Source of the DNA: Cervus elaphus
Taxonomy: Eukaryota; Chordata; Mammalia; Artiodactyla; Cervidae
DNA: 64,000 nt
Direction: 5' to 3'
Assembly (NCBI RefSeq): GCF_910594005.1
Contig: NC_057824.1
Location: 24,703,314 to 24,767,313, forward strand
The notes below the pieces were generated by a model, which was given only the letters and a program-made list of their open reading frames with translations, made no database searches and had not been told where the DNA came from. The position numbers and the translations under genes were made by a program. Of this stretch, positions 61,001 to 61,649 are shown piece after piece (within the stretch, counting starts at the first letter, position 1; every line of letters begins with the position of its first letter).

Positions 61001-61135
61001 TGGCCCAGCCCCCAATTCAGGGAGAGGCCCTTACCAGTTGTCTCGGCATTTAAAAGAAAGTCCCCAGAGTTCCATGAGCTCATCCGCAGAGAGGCCTCGG
61101 AGCTCAGTCACCAGTGTCAGGAACAGTTCCGTGGC
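959..61135 (-). CDS. Partial multi-exon gene for an apoB/apolipophorin-like large lipid transfer protein (27 internal exons)
   Basis: Seen: 27 exons on the minus strand with AG acceptors and GT donors, all phase-compatible, 1379 codons without a stop. Order 5' to 3': 61135-61035, 58498-58333, 56331-56158, 56030-55878, 53955-53811, 51267-51109, 50335-50211, 47614-47420, 39820-39665, 39092-38908, 37982-37800, 36742-36651, 34733-34570, 31947-31788, 31543-31464, 26462-26276, 25401-25246, 24628-24495, 23301-23143, 13924-13756, 8677-8466, 7751-7563, 7149-7010, 5945-5738, 5654-5568, 1311-1174, 1078-959. Known: LLTPs carry or transfer bulk lipid, with an N-terminal helical superhelix and beta-sheet lipid pocket. 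Exons 1-5 match the helical domain of apoB and later exons the sheet regions. Eight N-x-S/T sequons and a polybasic R-R-R-R stretch (residues 409-412 of the visible part) suggest a secreted, possibly processed protein. Inferred: not APOB (partial similarity, no giant exon) and not MTTP. Start, signal peptide and terminal exons are not visible. Confidence 0.88.
1174..1311 (-). CDS. LLTP gene exon 26
   Basis: 138 bases, residues 1294-1339. Acceptor TTCTTGTACAG, donor CAG|GTACCC. It encodes AKNRGVEATLRVSQKVLLHL and EVWHNLALDVTHSFQ, with an NRS sequon. A later donor (AAAAG|GTACTG, exon start 1100) would leave only 21 bases before exon 27, too short for an intron, so 1174 is preferred. Phase 0 in and out. 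Confidence 0.82.
1721..2325 (+). mobile_element. MaLR/MLT1-like LTR remnant split by a SINE
   Basis: It shows the MLT1 layout: an AACCCTG...TCTGGGAAT start, CAAAAGAGATTTTA, then the end with AAATTTGTGTTGTGAAGCCACTACG. A reverse-oriented tRNA SINE (1890-2017) interrupts it. Confidence 0.55.
1890..2017 (-). mobile_element. tRNA-Glu-derived SINE, short CHR-like
   Basis: Reverse orientation: T-rich tail, then TTCCCTGACCAGGTATTGAA (B-box side) and TTAACCACTGGACTGCCAGG (A-box side). Confidence 0.8.
2588..2706 (+). mobile_element. Bov-tA SINE fragment
   Basis: Only the 3' half is present: GAGAAGGAAATGGCAACCCA to GACATGACTGAGCAC. The tRNA head is missing. Confidence 0.85.
2795..2965 (-). mobile_element. 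hAT-like DNA transposon remnant
   Basis: Diverged stretch with GGCTGAATTTGGCCC and nearby CATTTTGCAATCTCC. It resembles the repeat seen more clearly at 4888, 35858 and 55388. Family not settled. Confidence 0.35.
3368..3636 (+). mobile_element. BovB 3' end / Bov-A2-like fragment
   Basis: It runs from GGAAGGACTGATGCTGCAGC through ACTCCAATACTTTGGCCACC to AGACATGACTTAGCAACTG, the 3' region of BovB. No coding capacity. Confidence 0.8.
3885..4900 (-). mobile_element. MaLR-like LTR remnant split by BovB
   Basis: GGCTGCTGTAACAGAAATAC...TCTCACAGTTCTGGAGGCTG on the left and GGGCTCCACCCTCATGACCT...CTTCAACATAAGAATCTGG on the right form one old element in reverse orientation. BovB sits between. Confidence 0.5.
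4125..4771 (+). mobile_element. BovB LINE, 5'-truncated, with target duplication
   Basis: It carries the BovB 3' end: ATGGCAAATAGATGGGG, AAAGCAGAGGCATCACTTTG and the end GAGCAACTGAACAACAA. The ten bases AATCTTATCA occur at 4115-4124 and 4772-4781, a clean target-site duplication. Reverse transcriptase is absent; only the 3' terminal reading frame remains. Confidence 0.88.
4888..5060 (-). mobile_element. hAT-like DNA transposon remnant
   Basis: AGTTTTATTGGAACACGGTT near the left end and CTTGATCAACCCCTGC at the right match, in reverse, the repeat at 55388-55612. Confidence 0.5.
5083..5205 (-). mobile_element. tRNA-Glu-derived SINE, short CHR-like
   Basis: Reverse orientation with a T-rich tail, GGTCGCACCATGCAGCATGT and CTTAACCACTGGACCGCCAG. 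It lies about 360 bases past the donor of exon 25. Confidence 0.85.
5568..5654 (-). CDS. LLTP gene exon 25 (short, two Cys)
   Basis: 87 bases, residues 1265-1293. Acceptor GTCCCTCCCAG, donor CTG|GTAAGTG (strong). It encodes VCAGLTHPYDDRVIPRSLDG followed by CVVSWNQYL. The Cys and YDDRV pattern recalls the start of a von Willebrand D module, but exons 26-27 continue with beta-strand sequence without the rest of such a module, so I do not call one. Phase 0 in and out. Confidence 0.84.
5738..5945 (-). CDS. LLTP gene exon 24
   Basis: 208 bases, residues 1195-1264. I placed the acceptor at CCCCGCCAG because it supplies the one base needed to finish the Arg codon; an earlier AG (GGCACAG) would force a frame with a stop. 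Donor TAT|GTGAGT. It encodes RFNGFGLFPPLHARHPWTVP and YSLETRVVLDAQEETLQTVI. Phase 2 in, 0 out. Confidence 0.84.
6018..6272 (+). mobile_element. CHR-like tRNA-Glu SINE
   Basis: GGGGTCCAGTGGTTAAGAGT (A box), GGTTTGGTCCC (B box), repeated CAACTA blocks, and the end GCGGCCAAATAAATA. Confidence 0.88.
6284..6511 (-). mobile_element. Bov-tA SINE
   Basis: Full-length reverse copy from TTCAGTCGTGTCTGACTC to ATCTGAGCCACCAGGGAAGC, next to a CHR-like SINE. Confidence 0.92.
7010..7149 (-). CDS. LLTP gene exon 23
   Basis: 140 bases, residues 1149-1195. Acceptor TCTCATTGCAG, donor TTCG|GTATGT. It encodes SHVSLTALGTSARGHPEGLQ and ILEELVRDRSLYWKQGTFSL. Phase 0 in, 2 out; the split codon is Arg. Confidence 0.86.
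7563..7751 (-). CDS. LLTP gene exon 22
   Basis: 189 bases, residues 1086-1148. Acceptor CCTCATTTCAG, donor CAG|GTAAGG, both good. It encodes VSTVTALAQSLFSSRSEIES and a run ending GPQRELNLTAAYRHTEQ with an NLT sequon. Phase 0 in and out. Confidence 0.87.
8466..8677 (-). CDS. LLTP gene exon 21 (weak donor)
   Basis: 212 bases, residues 1015-1085, the largest exon seen. Acceptor CTGCCTGTCGCAG. It encodes ALNLNSPWLMVSTAHRLYWP, then FQAVLELTLGKAWTLKNLVI and a run ending TTYLR. The frame stays open past the proposed donor CGG|GTGCGC, which is a poor match to consensus. I placed the end there because it gives phase 0, as exon 22 needs, and a smooth TTYLRVSTVTAL junction. Later GT sites in the same phase (near 8384 and 8372) would add about 27-31 residues. 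Confidence 0.78.
9185..9290 (+). mobile_element. MIR SINE remnant
   Basis: GCAAGCTATGTGACCTCTTT and CATCTGTAAAATGGGTA are the MIR core in forward orientation. Confidence 0.65.
9596..9798 (-). mobile_element. Bov-tA SINE
   Basis: Reverse copy from GTTGCTCAGTCATGTCTGAC to CTGTCTGAGCCACCAAGG. Confidence 0.92.
10258..10742 (+). mobile_element. L1 3' end, 5'-truncated
   Basis: Typical ruminant L1 3' sequence: TCGGCCATGAAAAAGAATG, TGGATAAACAACAAGGTCCT, and the tail AACTCAACTATACTTCAACA followed by A/T-rich bases. Confidence 0.85.
11339..11522 (+). mobile_element. Bov-tA SINE
   Basis: Forward copy: GGGCTTCCCTCATAGCTCAG, GGTTCGATTCCTGGG, and the end GACTGAGCGACTTTCACTTT. Confidence 0.93.
11869..12025 (+). 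mobile_element. Bov-tA SINE with internal deletion
   Basis: The head AGTCCCAGGTGGCTCAGTGA is joined directly to GGGAAGATCCCCTGAAGGAG, so the B-box half of the tRNA region is lost. Confidence 0.8.
12090..12107. repeat. (AC)n microsatellite
   Basis: About nine AC units inside the MLT1-like LTR. Confidence 0.85.
12132..12308 (-). mobile_element. Bov-tA SINE fragment
   Basis: Reverse copy from TTGTTTAGTCTCTAAGTCATG to TTGTGTCTCCTACAGGCAG; the tRNA head is truncated. Confidence 0.82.
13756..13924 (-). CDS. LLTP gene exon 20
   Basis: 169 bases, residues 959-1015. Acceptor TTTGTGCTGCAG, donor GAAG|GTGAGT. It encodes VPEKQVDYRMHLHHLSLRHP and LKVQYNGRLPFVAGLQWKDT. It is an isolated exon in 14 kb of repeat-rich intron. 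Its splice sites and open frame are intact, and its phase (0 in, 1 out) matches both neighbours. Confidence 0.88.
14283..14435 (-). mobile_element. Ruminant L1 3' end inserted in older L1
   Basis: Reverse copy: TTTTAATTGGAGGATAATTA, ACATCAACATGAATCAACCA, then the CTCCCTTGAAACTTC side. Confidence 0.7.
14794..14996 (+). mobile_element. Bov-tA SINE
   Basis: Forward copy from GGGCTTCCCAGGTAATGCTA to GACACAACTGAGCAACTGAG. Confidence 0.9.
15288..15480 (-). mobile_element. CHR-like tRNA-Glu SINE
   Basis: Reverse copy: T-rich tail, CTCTAGTTGTGGCATGAGGG, TTCCCTGATCAGGGATTGAA and TTAACCACTGGACC. Confidence 0.85.
16112..16254 (-). mobile_element. Ruminant L1 3' end with target duplication
   Basis: T-rich start, TTTAATTGGAGGCTAATTAC, CACATGAATCAGCCATGGGT and CCCCATCCTGACCCCCC. 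TTTCTTTAGTTTCTTT occurs on both sides, consistent with a target-site duplication. Confidence 0.8.
16499..18300 (-). mobile_element. BovB (RTE-clade) LINE, 5'-truncated, with reverse transcriptase remnant
   Basis: About 1.8 kb in reverse orientation. From its 5' side the frames encode GVRQGCILSPCLFNFYAEYI at 17355-17450 (an RT core block), then FRYADDTTIMAEG at about 17260-17300 (the YADD catalytic box of RTE-type RTs), then the C-terminal MVFPVVMYGCE-like region and the 3' SINE-like tail. Frameshifts separate these pieces, so it cannot be autonomous. The apurinic endonuclease is missing. It sits inside an older L1. Confidence 0.93.
18309..18526 (+). mobile_element. Bov-tA SINE with target duplication
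   Basis: Forward copy from GGGCTTCCCAGGAGGTGCTA to GAGCAACTGACTACAACAC. ATATACAAGAT is found on both sides. Confidence 0.93.
19145..19257. repeat. AT-rich low-complexity stretch
   Basis: Almost only A and T, with repeated TTATAAATTA-like units. Confidence 0.85.
19275..19440 (+). mobile_element. MIR SINE remnant
   Basis: CCCAGTTCTGCCATAAC, GAGACCTCAAACAAGTC and TAAAGTGAGAACAGATGATA are MIR-like. Confidence 0.6.
20560..22525 (+). mobile_element. L1 3' region (ORF2 end and 3' UTR) split by a solo LTR
   Basis: Sense L1. The stretch at 20615-21052 still encodes a C-terminal ORF2-like piece (SKWIKDLTIKLLEEN). After the LTR, CAATGGAATTTCATTCAGAC and GGTTGCCAGGGGCTGGGGGA continue the 3' end. Diverged; sequence back to about 19650 may belong to the same or an older L1. 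Confidence 0.8.
21548..22004. mobile_element. Solo ERV LTR (class II-like) with 6-bp target duplication
   Basis: 457 bases starting TGTCAGGGAATG and ending GGACCCCAACA, so it has TG...CA ends. GTAGGG stands immediately before (21542-21547) and after (22005-22010). Inside are a TATATATACTC box, an ATTAAAG poly-A-like signal and a TC-rich run. No internal viral genes remain, as expected after recombination between two LTRs. A 6-bp duplication is usual for ERVK-type (class II) elements. Removing it restores a continuous L1 sequence. Confidence 0.85.
22536..22744 (-). mobile_element. Bov-tA SINE
   Basis: Reverse copy from GTTAGTCACTCAGTCGTTTA to CCATCTGGGCCACCAGAGAA, near the L1 3' end. Confidence 0.92.
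23143..23301 (-). CDS. LLTP gene exon 19
   Basis: 159 bases, residues 906-958. Acceptor TGTGTCCCCAG, donor GAG|GTGAGT, both strong. It encodes VQLRHEEVSGHLHWELEASY and RRRLRILQTFQNDSGPALSN, with an NDS sequon. Phase 0 in and out. It faces a 9.2-kb intron filled with L1, BovB and an ERV LTR. Confidence 0.88.
24495..24628 (-). CDS. LLTP gene exon 18
   Basis: 134 bases, residues 861-905. I chose acceptor CCTGCACAG|GTCAGG over a second AG four bases on. Only the first keeps the frame that reads QAKQLAQECSTSQKLWAEGS and EAAYKLELNHKLHC; the alternative frame gives a Gly/Pro-rich sequence unlike the neighbours. Donor AAG|GTGGGT. Phase 1 in, 0 out. Confidence 0.84.
24821..25026 (+). mobile_element. 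Bov-tA SINE
   Basis: Forward copy from GGGCTTCCCAGGTGGCTCAG to GACATGACTGAGCAACTAAG. It lies in the 617-base intron between exons 17 and 18. Confidence 0.93.
25246..25401 (-). CDS. LLTP gene exon 17
   Basis: 156 bases, residues 809-861. Acceptor GCTCCCCACAG, donor CCGGG|GTATGC. It encodes LLEKEVKDGLQVVSLDVELF and LWTSYLRIKYGLRG. The pattern resembles the ordered sheet and helix stretch found after the lipid pocket in apolipophorin and apoB. Phase 1 in and out. Confidence 0.86.
26276..26462 (-). CDS. LLTP gene exon 16 (beta-sheet region)
   Basis: 187 bases, residues 747-809. Acceptor CCTTTCCAG, donor TCAG|GTAGGA. It encodes FEAQLEARLVTSGSPVVLAG and, after the NLS sequon, SRLAFSVSLSNLLGDEAHVS. 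Alternating hydrophobicity is clear. Phase 0 in, 1 out. Confidence 0.87.
26622..26837 (-). mobile_element. Bov-tA SINE
   Basis: Reverse copy from GTGAAAATGAAAGTGTCAGT to TTCTGGGCCACCAGGGAA. Confidence 0.92.
27135..27322 (+). mobile_element. CHR-like tRNA-Glu SINE
   Basis: GGTCCGGTGGTTAAGAATCC, GTGGGTTCGATCCTGG and the end GATGCAGCCGCATAAACAAA. Confidence 0.88.
27617..27813 (-). mobile_element. BovB 3' end / Bov-A2-like fragment
   Basis: Reverse copy: TTGTTGTTCAGTCACCCAGT, CCATCACCAACTCCCAGAGC and CAATCTTTCCCAGCATCAGG. Confidence 0.85.
28143..28279 (+). mobile_element. CHR-like tRNA-Glu SINE, short
   Basis: GGCTCCCCTGGCAGTCCAGC to AATGCAGCCAAATGAATAAA. Confidence 0.82.
28921..29102 (+). mobile_element. 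CHR-like tRNA-Glu SINE
   Basis: GGGACTTCCCTGGTGGTCCA to CACAGCCAAATAGATAAATA. Confidence 0.88.
30016..30272 (+). mobile_element. CHR-like tRNA-Glu SINE, long
   Basis: AGGACTTCCTTGGTGGCTCA, the ACAGGTTTGATTTCTGG B box, CAACTA/GCAACT blocks, and the end CAGTCAAAAATAAATAAAC. Confidence 0.9.
30305..30665 (+). mobile_element. MLT1-like (ERVL-MaLR) LTR remnant
   Basis: GAGCTGAACTGTGCTTCCCT, GATGAGGTCATTTGTG and the end CCTCCAGAACTGTGAGAGAA fit the MLT1 pattern. Confidence 0.6.
30945..31138 (+). mobile_element. CHR-like tRNA-Glu SINE, first of a tandem pair
   Basis: AGGACTTCCTTGGTGGTCCA to AAGGCCCAATAAATAAATAA. A second, headless copy follows directly. Confidence 0.9.
31144..31361 (+). mobile_element. 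CHR-like tRNA-Glu SINE, second of a tandem pair
   Basis: Starts within the tRNA part (AAATCCACCTTCCAATGCAG) and runs to AAGTAAATAATT with an A tail. It ends about 100 bases from the donor of exon 15. Confidence 0.88.
31464..31543 (-). CDS. LLTP gene exon 15 (short)
   Basis: 80 bases, residues 720-746. Acceptor TTTGTCTCCCAG is strong; the donor AAG|GTTTGT is less common. It encodes KIETVQRARMGHLELILDER followed by DVYYIK. The strand-like GHLELILDERDVYYIK fits the sheet region. Phase 1 in, 0 out. Confidence 0.82.
31788..31947 (-). CDS. LLTP gene exon 14 (beta-sheet region)
   Basis: 160 bases, residues 667-720. Acceptor CTGTTTCCAG, donor GATG|GTAAGAC. It begins KDCWLPQEASAHIFMGTPGS and contains VGVDVSYSWPQGKFRLKLL, typical amphipathic beta-strand pairs. 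Phase 0 in, 1 out, completed by exon 15 as Gly. The intron to exon 15 is only 244 bases. Confidence 0.86.
32022..32349 (+). mobile_element. CHR-like tRNA-Glu SINE, long
   Basis: GGGCTTCCCCCATCGCTCAG to GAAGACCCCAAAATAAATAA, with full CAACTA repeat body. Confidence 0.9.
32605..33182 (-). mobile_element. L1 3' end, reverse orientation
   Basis: ACAACTTTTTATTTTGTATT at the 3' end, CAGAGTTCCCTGTGCTGTAT, GGCTGAGTAATAGTCCATTA and CAATGAACATCGGGGTC. Confidence 0.88.
34570..34733 (-). CDS. LLTP gene exon 13 (Cys pair, beta-sheet)
   Basis: 164 bases, residues 612-666. Acceptor CTCCTCACAG, donor CAG|GTAAGC. It encodes SHTWGWQLCTEMCWPAPDQP, comparable with SWSVCKQVFPGLNYC of apoB, then a run ending LQQYLLEAAYTLHPQ that matches IEQYSVSATYELQRE. 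Phase 1 in, 0 out. Confidence 0.88.
35125..35330 (+). mobile_element. MIR SINE remnant
   Basis: GCTCTGGAGCAAGAAAGCCT, TGTGACTTTGGGCAAGTTAC and TTTCTCATCTGTCCACTGG are MIR core. Confidence 0.75.
35482..35790 (+). mobile_element. CHR-like tRNA-Glu SINE, long
   Basis: AGGACTTCCCTGGTAGTCCA to CCCAGCGCAGCCAGAAATAC. Confidence 0.92.
35858..36050 (+). mobile_element. hAT-like DNA transposon remnant
   Basis: CGTTGGCAAACGTTTTCAGT, GGCCAGATGGTAAATACTTG and CACCAATAAAACTTCATTTC. Same family as 55388-55612. Confidence 0.6.
36290..36503 (+). mobile_element. Bov-tA SINE
   Basis: Forward copy from AGGCTTCCCACGTGGTGCTA to GACAAGACTGAGTGACCGAA. It lies about 150 bases past the donor of exon 12. Confidence 0.92.
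36651..36742 (-). CDS. LLTP gene exon 12 (short, conserved Cys)
   Basis: 92 bases, residues 581-612. Acceptor TCCCACCCAG, donor GAAG|GTGGGT. It encodes SQLYLVTGDGVRSLSHVPSP and ends QSCTSKE. An alternative AG eight bases downstream would keep phase but soon reads a stop, so the first AG is preferred. Together with exon 13 it corresponds to the apoB region holding the Cys939-Cys949 pair. Phase 2 in, 1 out. Confidence 0.83.
36743..37799 (-). other. Intron 11 of the LLTP gene
   Basis: Contains an old repeat with the GTGCAAAGGCCCTG block (about 36780-37310) and a CA-rich run. Long antisense open frames here come from the repeat and lack splice context. Confidence 0.6.
37570..37765. repeat. (CA)n and CA-rich low-complexity stretch
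   Basis: A perfect run of about nine CA units, then 170 bases of degenerate ACACAGACA-type repeats, ending about 35 bases from the donor of exon 11. Confidence 0.85.
37800..37982 (-). CDS. LLTP gene exon 11 (beta-sheet region)
   Basis: 183 bases, residues 520-581. Acceptor CTTCCTTAG, donor TCAG|GTGGGT. The translation has alternating strand-like segments, for example VGALGQAGLRWVTGVRGTAS and DLRVHLNTPEEVVELL. It corresponds to the apoB segment around FVTNMG...HVALKAGKLK...PVKLL. Phase 2 in and out. A CA-rich stretch adjoins its donor side. Confidence 0.87.
38632..38735 (+). mobile_element. MIR SINE remnant
   Basis: GTGCTACCTTGGGCACGGGG and CTTCCCATCTGTAAAGTGGG. Confidence 0.65.
38908..39092 (-). 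CDS. LLTP gene exon 10 (beta-sheet region)
   Basis: 185 bases, residues 459-520. Acceptor TGACTGCAG, donor CCAG|GTAACT. It contains LTFPTMSGLPARLTLNVSAA, aligned with FELPTGAGLQLQISSSG of apoB. The P-x-x-(S/A)-G-L-P signature is typical of the LLTP sheet region. NVS is a sequon. Phase 0 in, 2 out. Confidence 0.9.
39665..39820 (-). CDS. LLTP gene exon 9 (polybasic R-R-R-R site, then sheet region)
   Basis: 156 bases, residues 407-458. Acceptor GGTCACAG, donor AAG|GTACCT. It starts VARRRRERQALKCQLSMKVF, where R409-R412 followed by Glu fits the furin pattern R-X-(K/R)-R, then FGHELSFVNCG, aligned with the GEELGFASLHD region of apoB. Phase 0 in and out. It is preceded by the largest intron of the 5' half (7.6 kb). 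Confidence 0.88.
40440..40492. repeat. Poly-G tract
   Basis: Near-continuous run of G (a block of 18 followed by GTT and a further G run) inside the L1 3' UTR, in the position where L1 3' UTRs carry a G-rich stretch. Confidence 0.9.
40620..40833 (+). mobile_element. Bov-tA SINE
   Basis: Forward copy from GGGCTTCCCTGGTGTCTCAG to CACGACCGAGCGACTAAG. Confidence 0.93.
40904..41088 (-). mobile_element. Bov-tA SINE
   Basis: Reverse copy from GAAAGTGAAAGTCGCTCAGC to TTTACCAGCTAAGCCAC. Confidence 0.92.
41713..42010 (+). mobile_element. CHR-like tRNA-Glu SINE, long
   Basis: AGGACTTCCCTGGTGGCACA to CAGAGCAGCCAAAAGTTAAT. Confidence 0.92.
44014..44224 (-). mobile_element. Bov-tA SINE
   Basis: Reverse copy from GTGAAAGTAATAGTCACTCA to CAGCTGAGCCACGAGGGAAG. 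Confidence 0.92.
44232..44353 (-). mobile_element. tRNA-Glu-derived SINE, short CHR-like
   Basis: TTTTGTAATTTTTGGTTGCA to CCATTGTACCACTGCAGGGA, back to back with a Bov-tA copy. Confidence 0.83.
44455..44477. repeat. (CA)n microsatellite
   Basis: About nine CA units in the L1 3' end. Confidence 0.85.
45453..45688 (+). mobile_element. CHR-like tRNA-Glu SINE
   Basis: GGGACTTCGTCTGGGGTCCA to GACCCAGCATGGCCAGAAAA. Confidence 0.9.
46164..46268 (+). mobile_element. Bov-tA SINE fragment
   Basis: 3' half only: AAATGGCAACCCACTCTAGT to GTTGGACATGACTAAACAC. Confidence 0.88.
46717..46937 (-). mobile_element. Bov-tA SINE, diverged
   Basis: Reverse copy from CTATTGTTTTCCAGTCGCTA to CACTGCTGAGCCATCAGCAA. 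Confidence 0.88.
47420..47614 (-). CDS. LLTP gene exon 8 (sheet region with Pro/Glu-rich linker)
   Basis: 195 bases, residues 342-406. Acceptor TTCCTTCCCAG, donor AGG|GTAAGGG. It begins LGLRLENAEEMARRLFGPKS, aligned with [20 protein letters not shown] of apoB. It then enters a hydrophilic Pro/Glu/Gly-rich stretch (residues about 360-395) and ends in a basic run, SRKMRDLQQR. This looks like an exposed linker rather than a sheet strand and leads straight into the R-R-R-R sequence of the next exon. Confidence 0.87.
48032..48428 (+). mobile_element. Old interspersed repeat, family undetermined
   Basis: It begins GATGGTTAATTCTGTGTCCA and ends GGAAGACCCTGACTAACAG, a start and end I recognise from a common mammalian repeat; I cannot name the family with certainty. 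Confidence 0.5.
49262..50150. repeat. Degenerate (GATG/GATA)n tetranucleotide tract
   Basis: About 750 bases of variant GATGGATG and GATAGATA units, split by a Bov-tA fragment at 49893-50030. On the opposite strand it gives long spurious Ser/His/Pro-rich frames. Confidence 0.9.
49893..50030 (+). mobile_element. Bov-tA SINE fragment with (CAG)n tail
   Basis: 3' half from GGCAACCCACTCCAGTATTC to GGACACGACTAAAGCAACTT, followed by five CAG units. Confidence 0.88.
50211..50335 (-). CDS. LLTP gene exon 7 (start of the lipid-pocket beta-sheet region)
   Basis: 125 bases, residues 300-341. Acceptor CTCTTCCAG, donor GAG|GTAAGAG. The segment ASGSLGANLEGTLLFSPASF and the following FLPRSATANLTIHAFGHAF align without gaps to apoB ASAKIEGNLIFDPNNYLPKE and its LKTTLTAFGFA. 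NLT is a sequon. Phase 1 in, 0 out. A GATG/GATA tetranucleotide tract lies about 60 bases beyond its donor. Confidence 0.92.
51109..51267 (-). CDS. LLTP gene exon 6 (helical domain to beta-sheet transition)
   Basis: 159 bases, residues 247-300. Acceptor GACTCCAG, donor TCAG|GTATGG. The encoded stretch includes GSFVWSHLLQLLE, like the apoB segment NFVASHIANIL, then SSYSDVTFRS, where apoB has NYQLYKSVSL. Phase 1 in and out. Confidence 0.87.
51598..51735 (+). mobile_element. MIR SINE remnant
   Basis: GAGCTGGGTGACCTTGGGCT and CTTAGTTTCCTCATCAGTAA. Confidence 0.75.
52268..52489 (-). mobile_element. Bov-tA SINE
   Basis: Reverse copy from GTGTGTGTGCTAAGTCATTT to CTAGCACCACCTGGGAAGCC. Confidence 0.92.
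52972..53119 (+). mobile_element. BovB 3' end / Bov-A2-like fragment
   Basis: AGCAGAGAATGAGATGGCTG to GACTGAACAACAACAG. Confidence 0.82.
53811..53955 (-). CDS. LLTP gene exon 5 (end of the helical domain)
   Basis: 145 bases, residues 199-247. Acceptor CCCGAGGCAG, donor CAGG|GTAAGC. It encodes EIRINAYLALMRCPGKEVFA, the counterpart of the KRLAAYLMLMRSPS motif near the end of the apoB helical domain. Phase 0 in, 1 out; the split codon becomes Val. Confidence 0.9.
54223..54432 (+). mobile_element. Bov-tA SINE
   Basis: Forward copy from AGGGCTTCCCACGTGGAGCC to GACATGACTTAGCAACTGAG. Confidence 0.92.
54799..55017 (-). mobile_element. Bov-tA SINE
   Basis: Reverse copy from GCATGCTAAGTCACTTCAGT to AGCACCACCTGGTAAGCC. 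Confidence 0.92.
55388..55612 (+). mobile_element. hAT-like DNA transposon remnant
   Basis: AAGGGTCAGCAAACTTCCTG, TCTTGCAACTACTCAACTCC, GTGTTCCAACAACACTTTAC, ending CTTGCTGACCCCTGATC; the GTCAGCAA...TTGCTGAC ends look like inverted repeats. Confidence 0.65.
55878..56030 (-). CDS. LLTP gene exon 4 (helical domain, IGN-G motif)
   Basis: 153 bases, residues 148-198. Acceptor TTGTTTCAG, donor GAC|GTGAGC. It encodes LLFVLKAIGNAGRAATALTP, matching the LILRVIGNMG...LTPEL segment of apoB, followed by EIRLEAIQAFRRVPC, matching KAAIQALRKM. The IGN-G and A-IQA-R motifs mark the helical repeats of the vitellogenin-N domain. Phase 0 in and out. The intron to exon 3 is only 127 bases. Confidence 0.9.
56158..56331 (-). 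CDS. LLTP gene exon 3 (helical domain)
   Basis: 174 bases, residues 90-147. Acceptor CTGCTGCAG, donor CAG|GTGAGG. The translation begins TPGASSSAFLGISALVHNLC and ends with GANCTFQEPSDADQ. NCT is a potential N-glycosylation sequon, but its Cys aligns with a disulfide Cys of apoB (DDCTGDED). Phase 0 in and out. Confidence 0.87.
56526..56830 (+). mobile_element. CHR-like tRNA-Glu SINE, long
   Basis: GGGCTTCAAATTCAGTGGTA to ACCCAGCACAGCCAAAATTA. Confidence 0.9.
57757..57825. repeat. Three-copy 22-base tandem repeat with CACGCCC boxes
   Basis: GGTGGGTGAGGACACGCCCC is repeated three times with one-base changes (GTGGGTG/GTGAGTG). Each unit has a CACGCCC core resembling a KLF/Sp-type site. Confidence 0.9.
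57865..57960 (+). mobile_element. MIR SINE remnant
   Basis: CCTCAGTTTCCTCATCTGTA and AAAATGGGAGGGATAAGAGC. Confidence 0.75.
58333..58498 (-). CDS. LLTP gene exon 2 (helical domain, C-G-x-x-x-C pair)
   Basis: 166 bases, residues 34-89. Acceptor CTGTCAG, donor CTG|GTGAGC. It contains PSCGTEACVG, matching the CGQPQC disulfide pair of apoB in spacing, and then VPEPTDAMVR, matching the IPEPSAQQLR stretch of apoB. This is the clearest evidence that the gene belongs to the apoB/vitellogenin superfamily. Phase 2 in, 0 out. Confidence 0.9.
58732..58945 (-). mobile_element. Bov-tA SINE
   Basis: Reverse copy from GAAAGTGAAAGTGTTAGTCG to TGACCTGCCAAGGAAGCCC. Confidence 0.92.
59905..60070 (+). mobile_element. 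MIR SINE remnant
   Basis: GACTTTGGGTAAGTTTCCTA and GGTCATTGTGAGGATTAAAT. Confidence 0.75.
60144..60352 (+). mobile_element. Bov-tA SINE
   Basis: Forward copy from GGGCTTCCCTGGGGGCTCAG to CAACTTAGCAACTGAACAAC. Confidence 0.92.
61035..61135 (-). CDS. LLTP gene exon 1 of the visible set (vitellogenin-N helical domain)
   Basis: 101 bases, residues 1-34 of the visible protein. The acceptor follows a pyrimidine-rich stretch ending TTACCAG and the donor is CTG|GTAAGG. It encodes ATELFLTLVTELRGLSADEL and a little more. Human apoB has nearly the same LVTELRGLS segment in its helical lipovitellin-like domain. Phase 0 in, phase 2 out; the split TG|G codon is completed by the next exon as Trp. Upstream exons must exist but none could be recognised between this exon and the window end. 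Confidence 0.88.
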
Positions 61136-61205
61136 CTGGTAATCAGAGAGGGCAGCGTGAAAGACTCGAACCCCAAAGGTCACCTCATCCATCCCTGTCT
61201 CCAGA

Positions 61206-61400
61206 TGGGCTTAGTCACTCAGTCATGTCCGACTCTTTGCAACCCCATGGACTGTAACCCCCCAGGCTCCTCTGACCATGGGACTTTCTGGGCAAGAATA
61301 CTGGAGTGGTCACCATTTCCTTCTCCAGGGGATCTTCCCGACACAGGGATCGAACCCATGTCTCCTGCACTGCAGGCAGATTCTTTACCAGCTGAGCCAT
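61206..61400 (-). mobile_element. Bov-tA SINE
   Basis: Reverse copy from GGGCTTAGTCACTCAGTCAT to TTTACCAGCTGAGCCATC. It begins about 70 bases upstream of exon 1's acceptor. Confidence 0.92.
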
Positions 61401-61649
61401 CAACATGGCTGCAAAGAAGGTGGGAACTCCAGTATTTCCCAGCAGCTTCACAGACCCAAAGAGATGAGGCTGCTCATATGGGCTTCTTTCCACTGAATCC
61501 CAAGCTCCTGGCACACAGGCTGGCCCATTTTTTTTCTTTAGTTTAACAAGCATTTATTGGGCACCTACTATATGCCAGGCATACATAAGGGCCAGGGACA
61601 TGGGGGAACGAGAGATGGTGTCTGTATTTGTGGGCTTTATGCTCTAATA

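Larger units (their letters stand above)
58499..61034 (-). other. Intron 1 of the visible LLTP gene
   Basis: 2.5 kb with two Bov-tA copies and a MIR. 60400-61030 is C-rich unique sequence with no supported exon. Confidence 0.65.
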
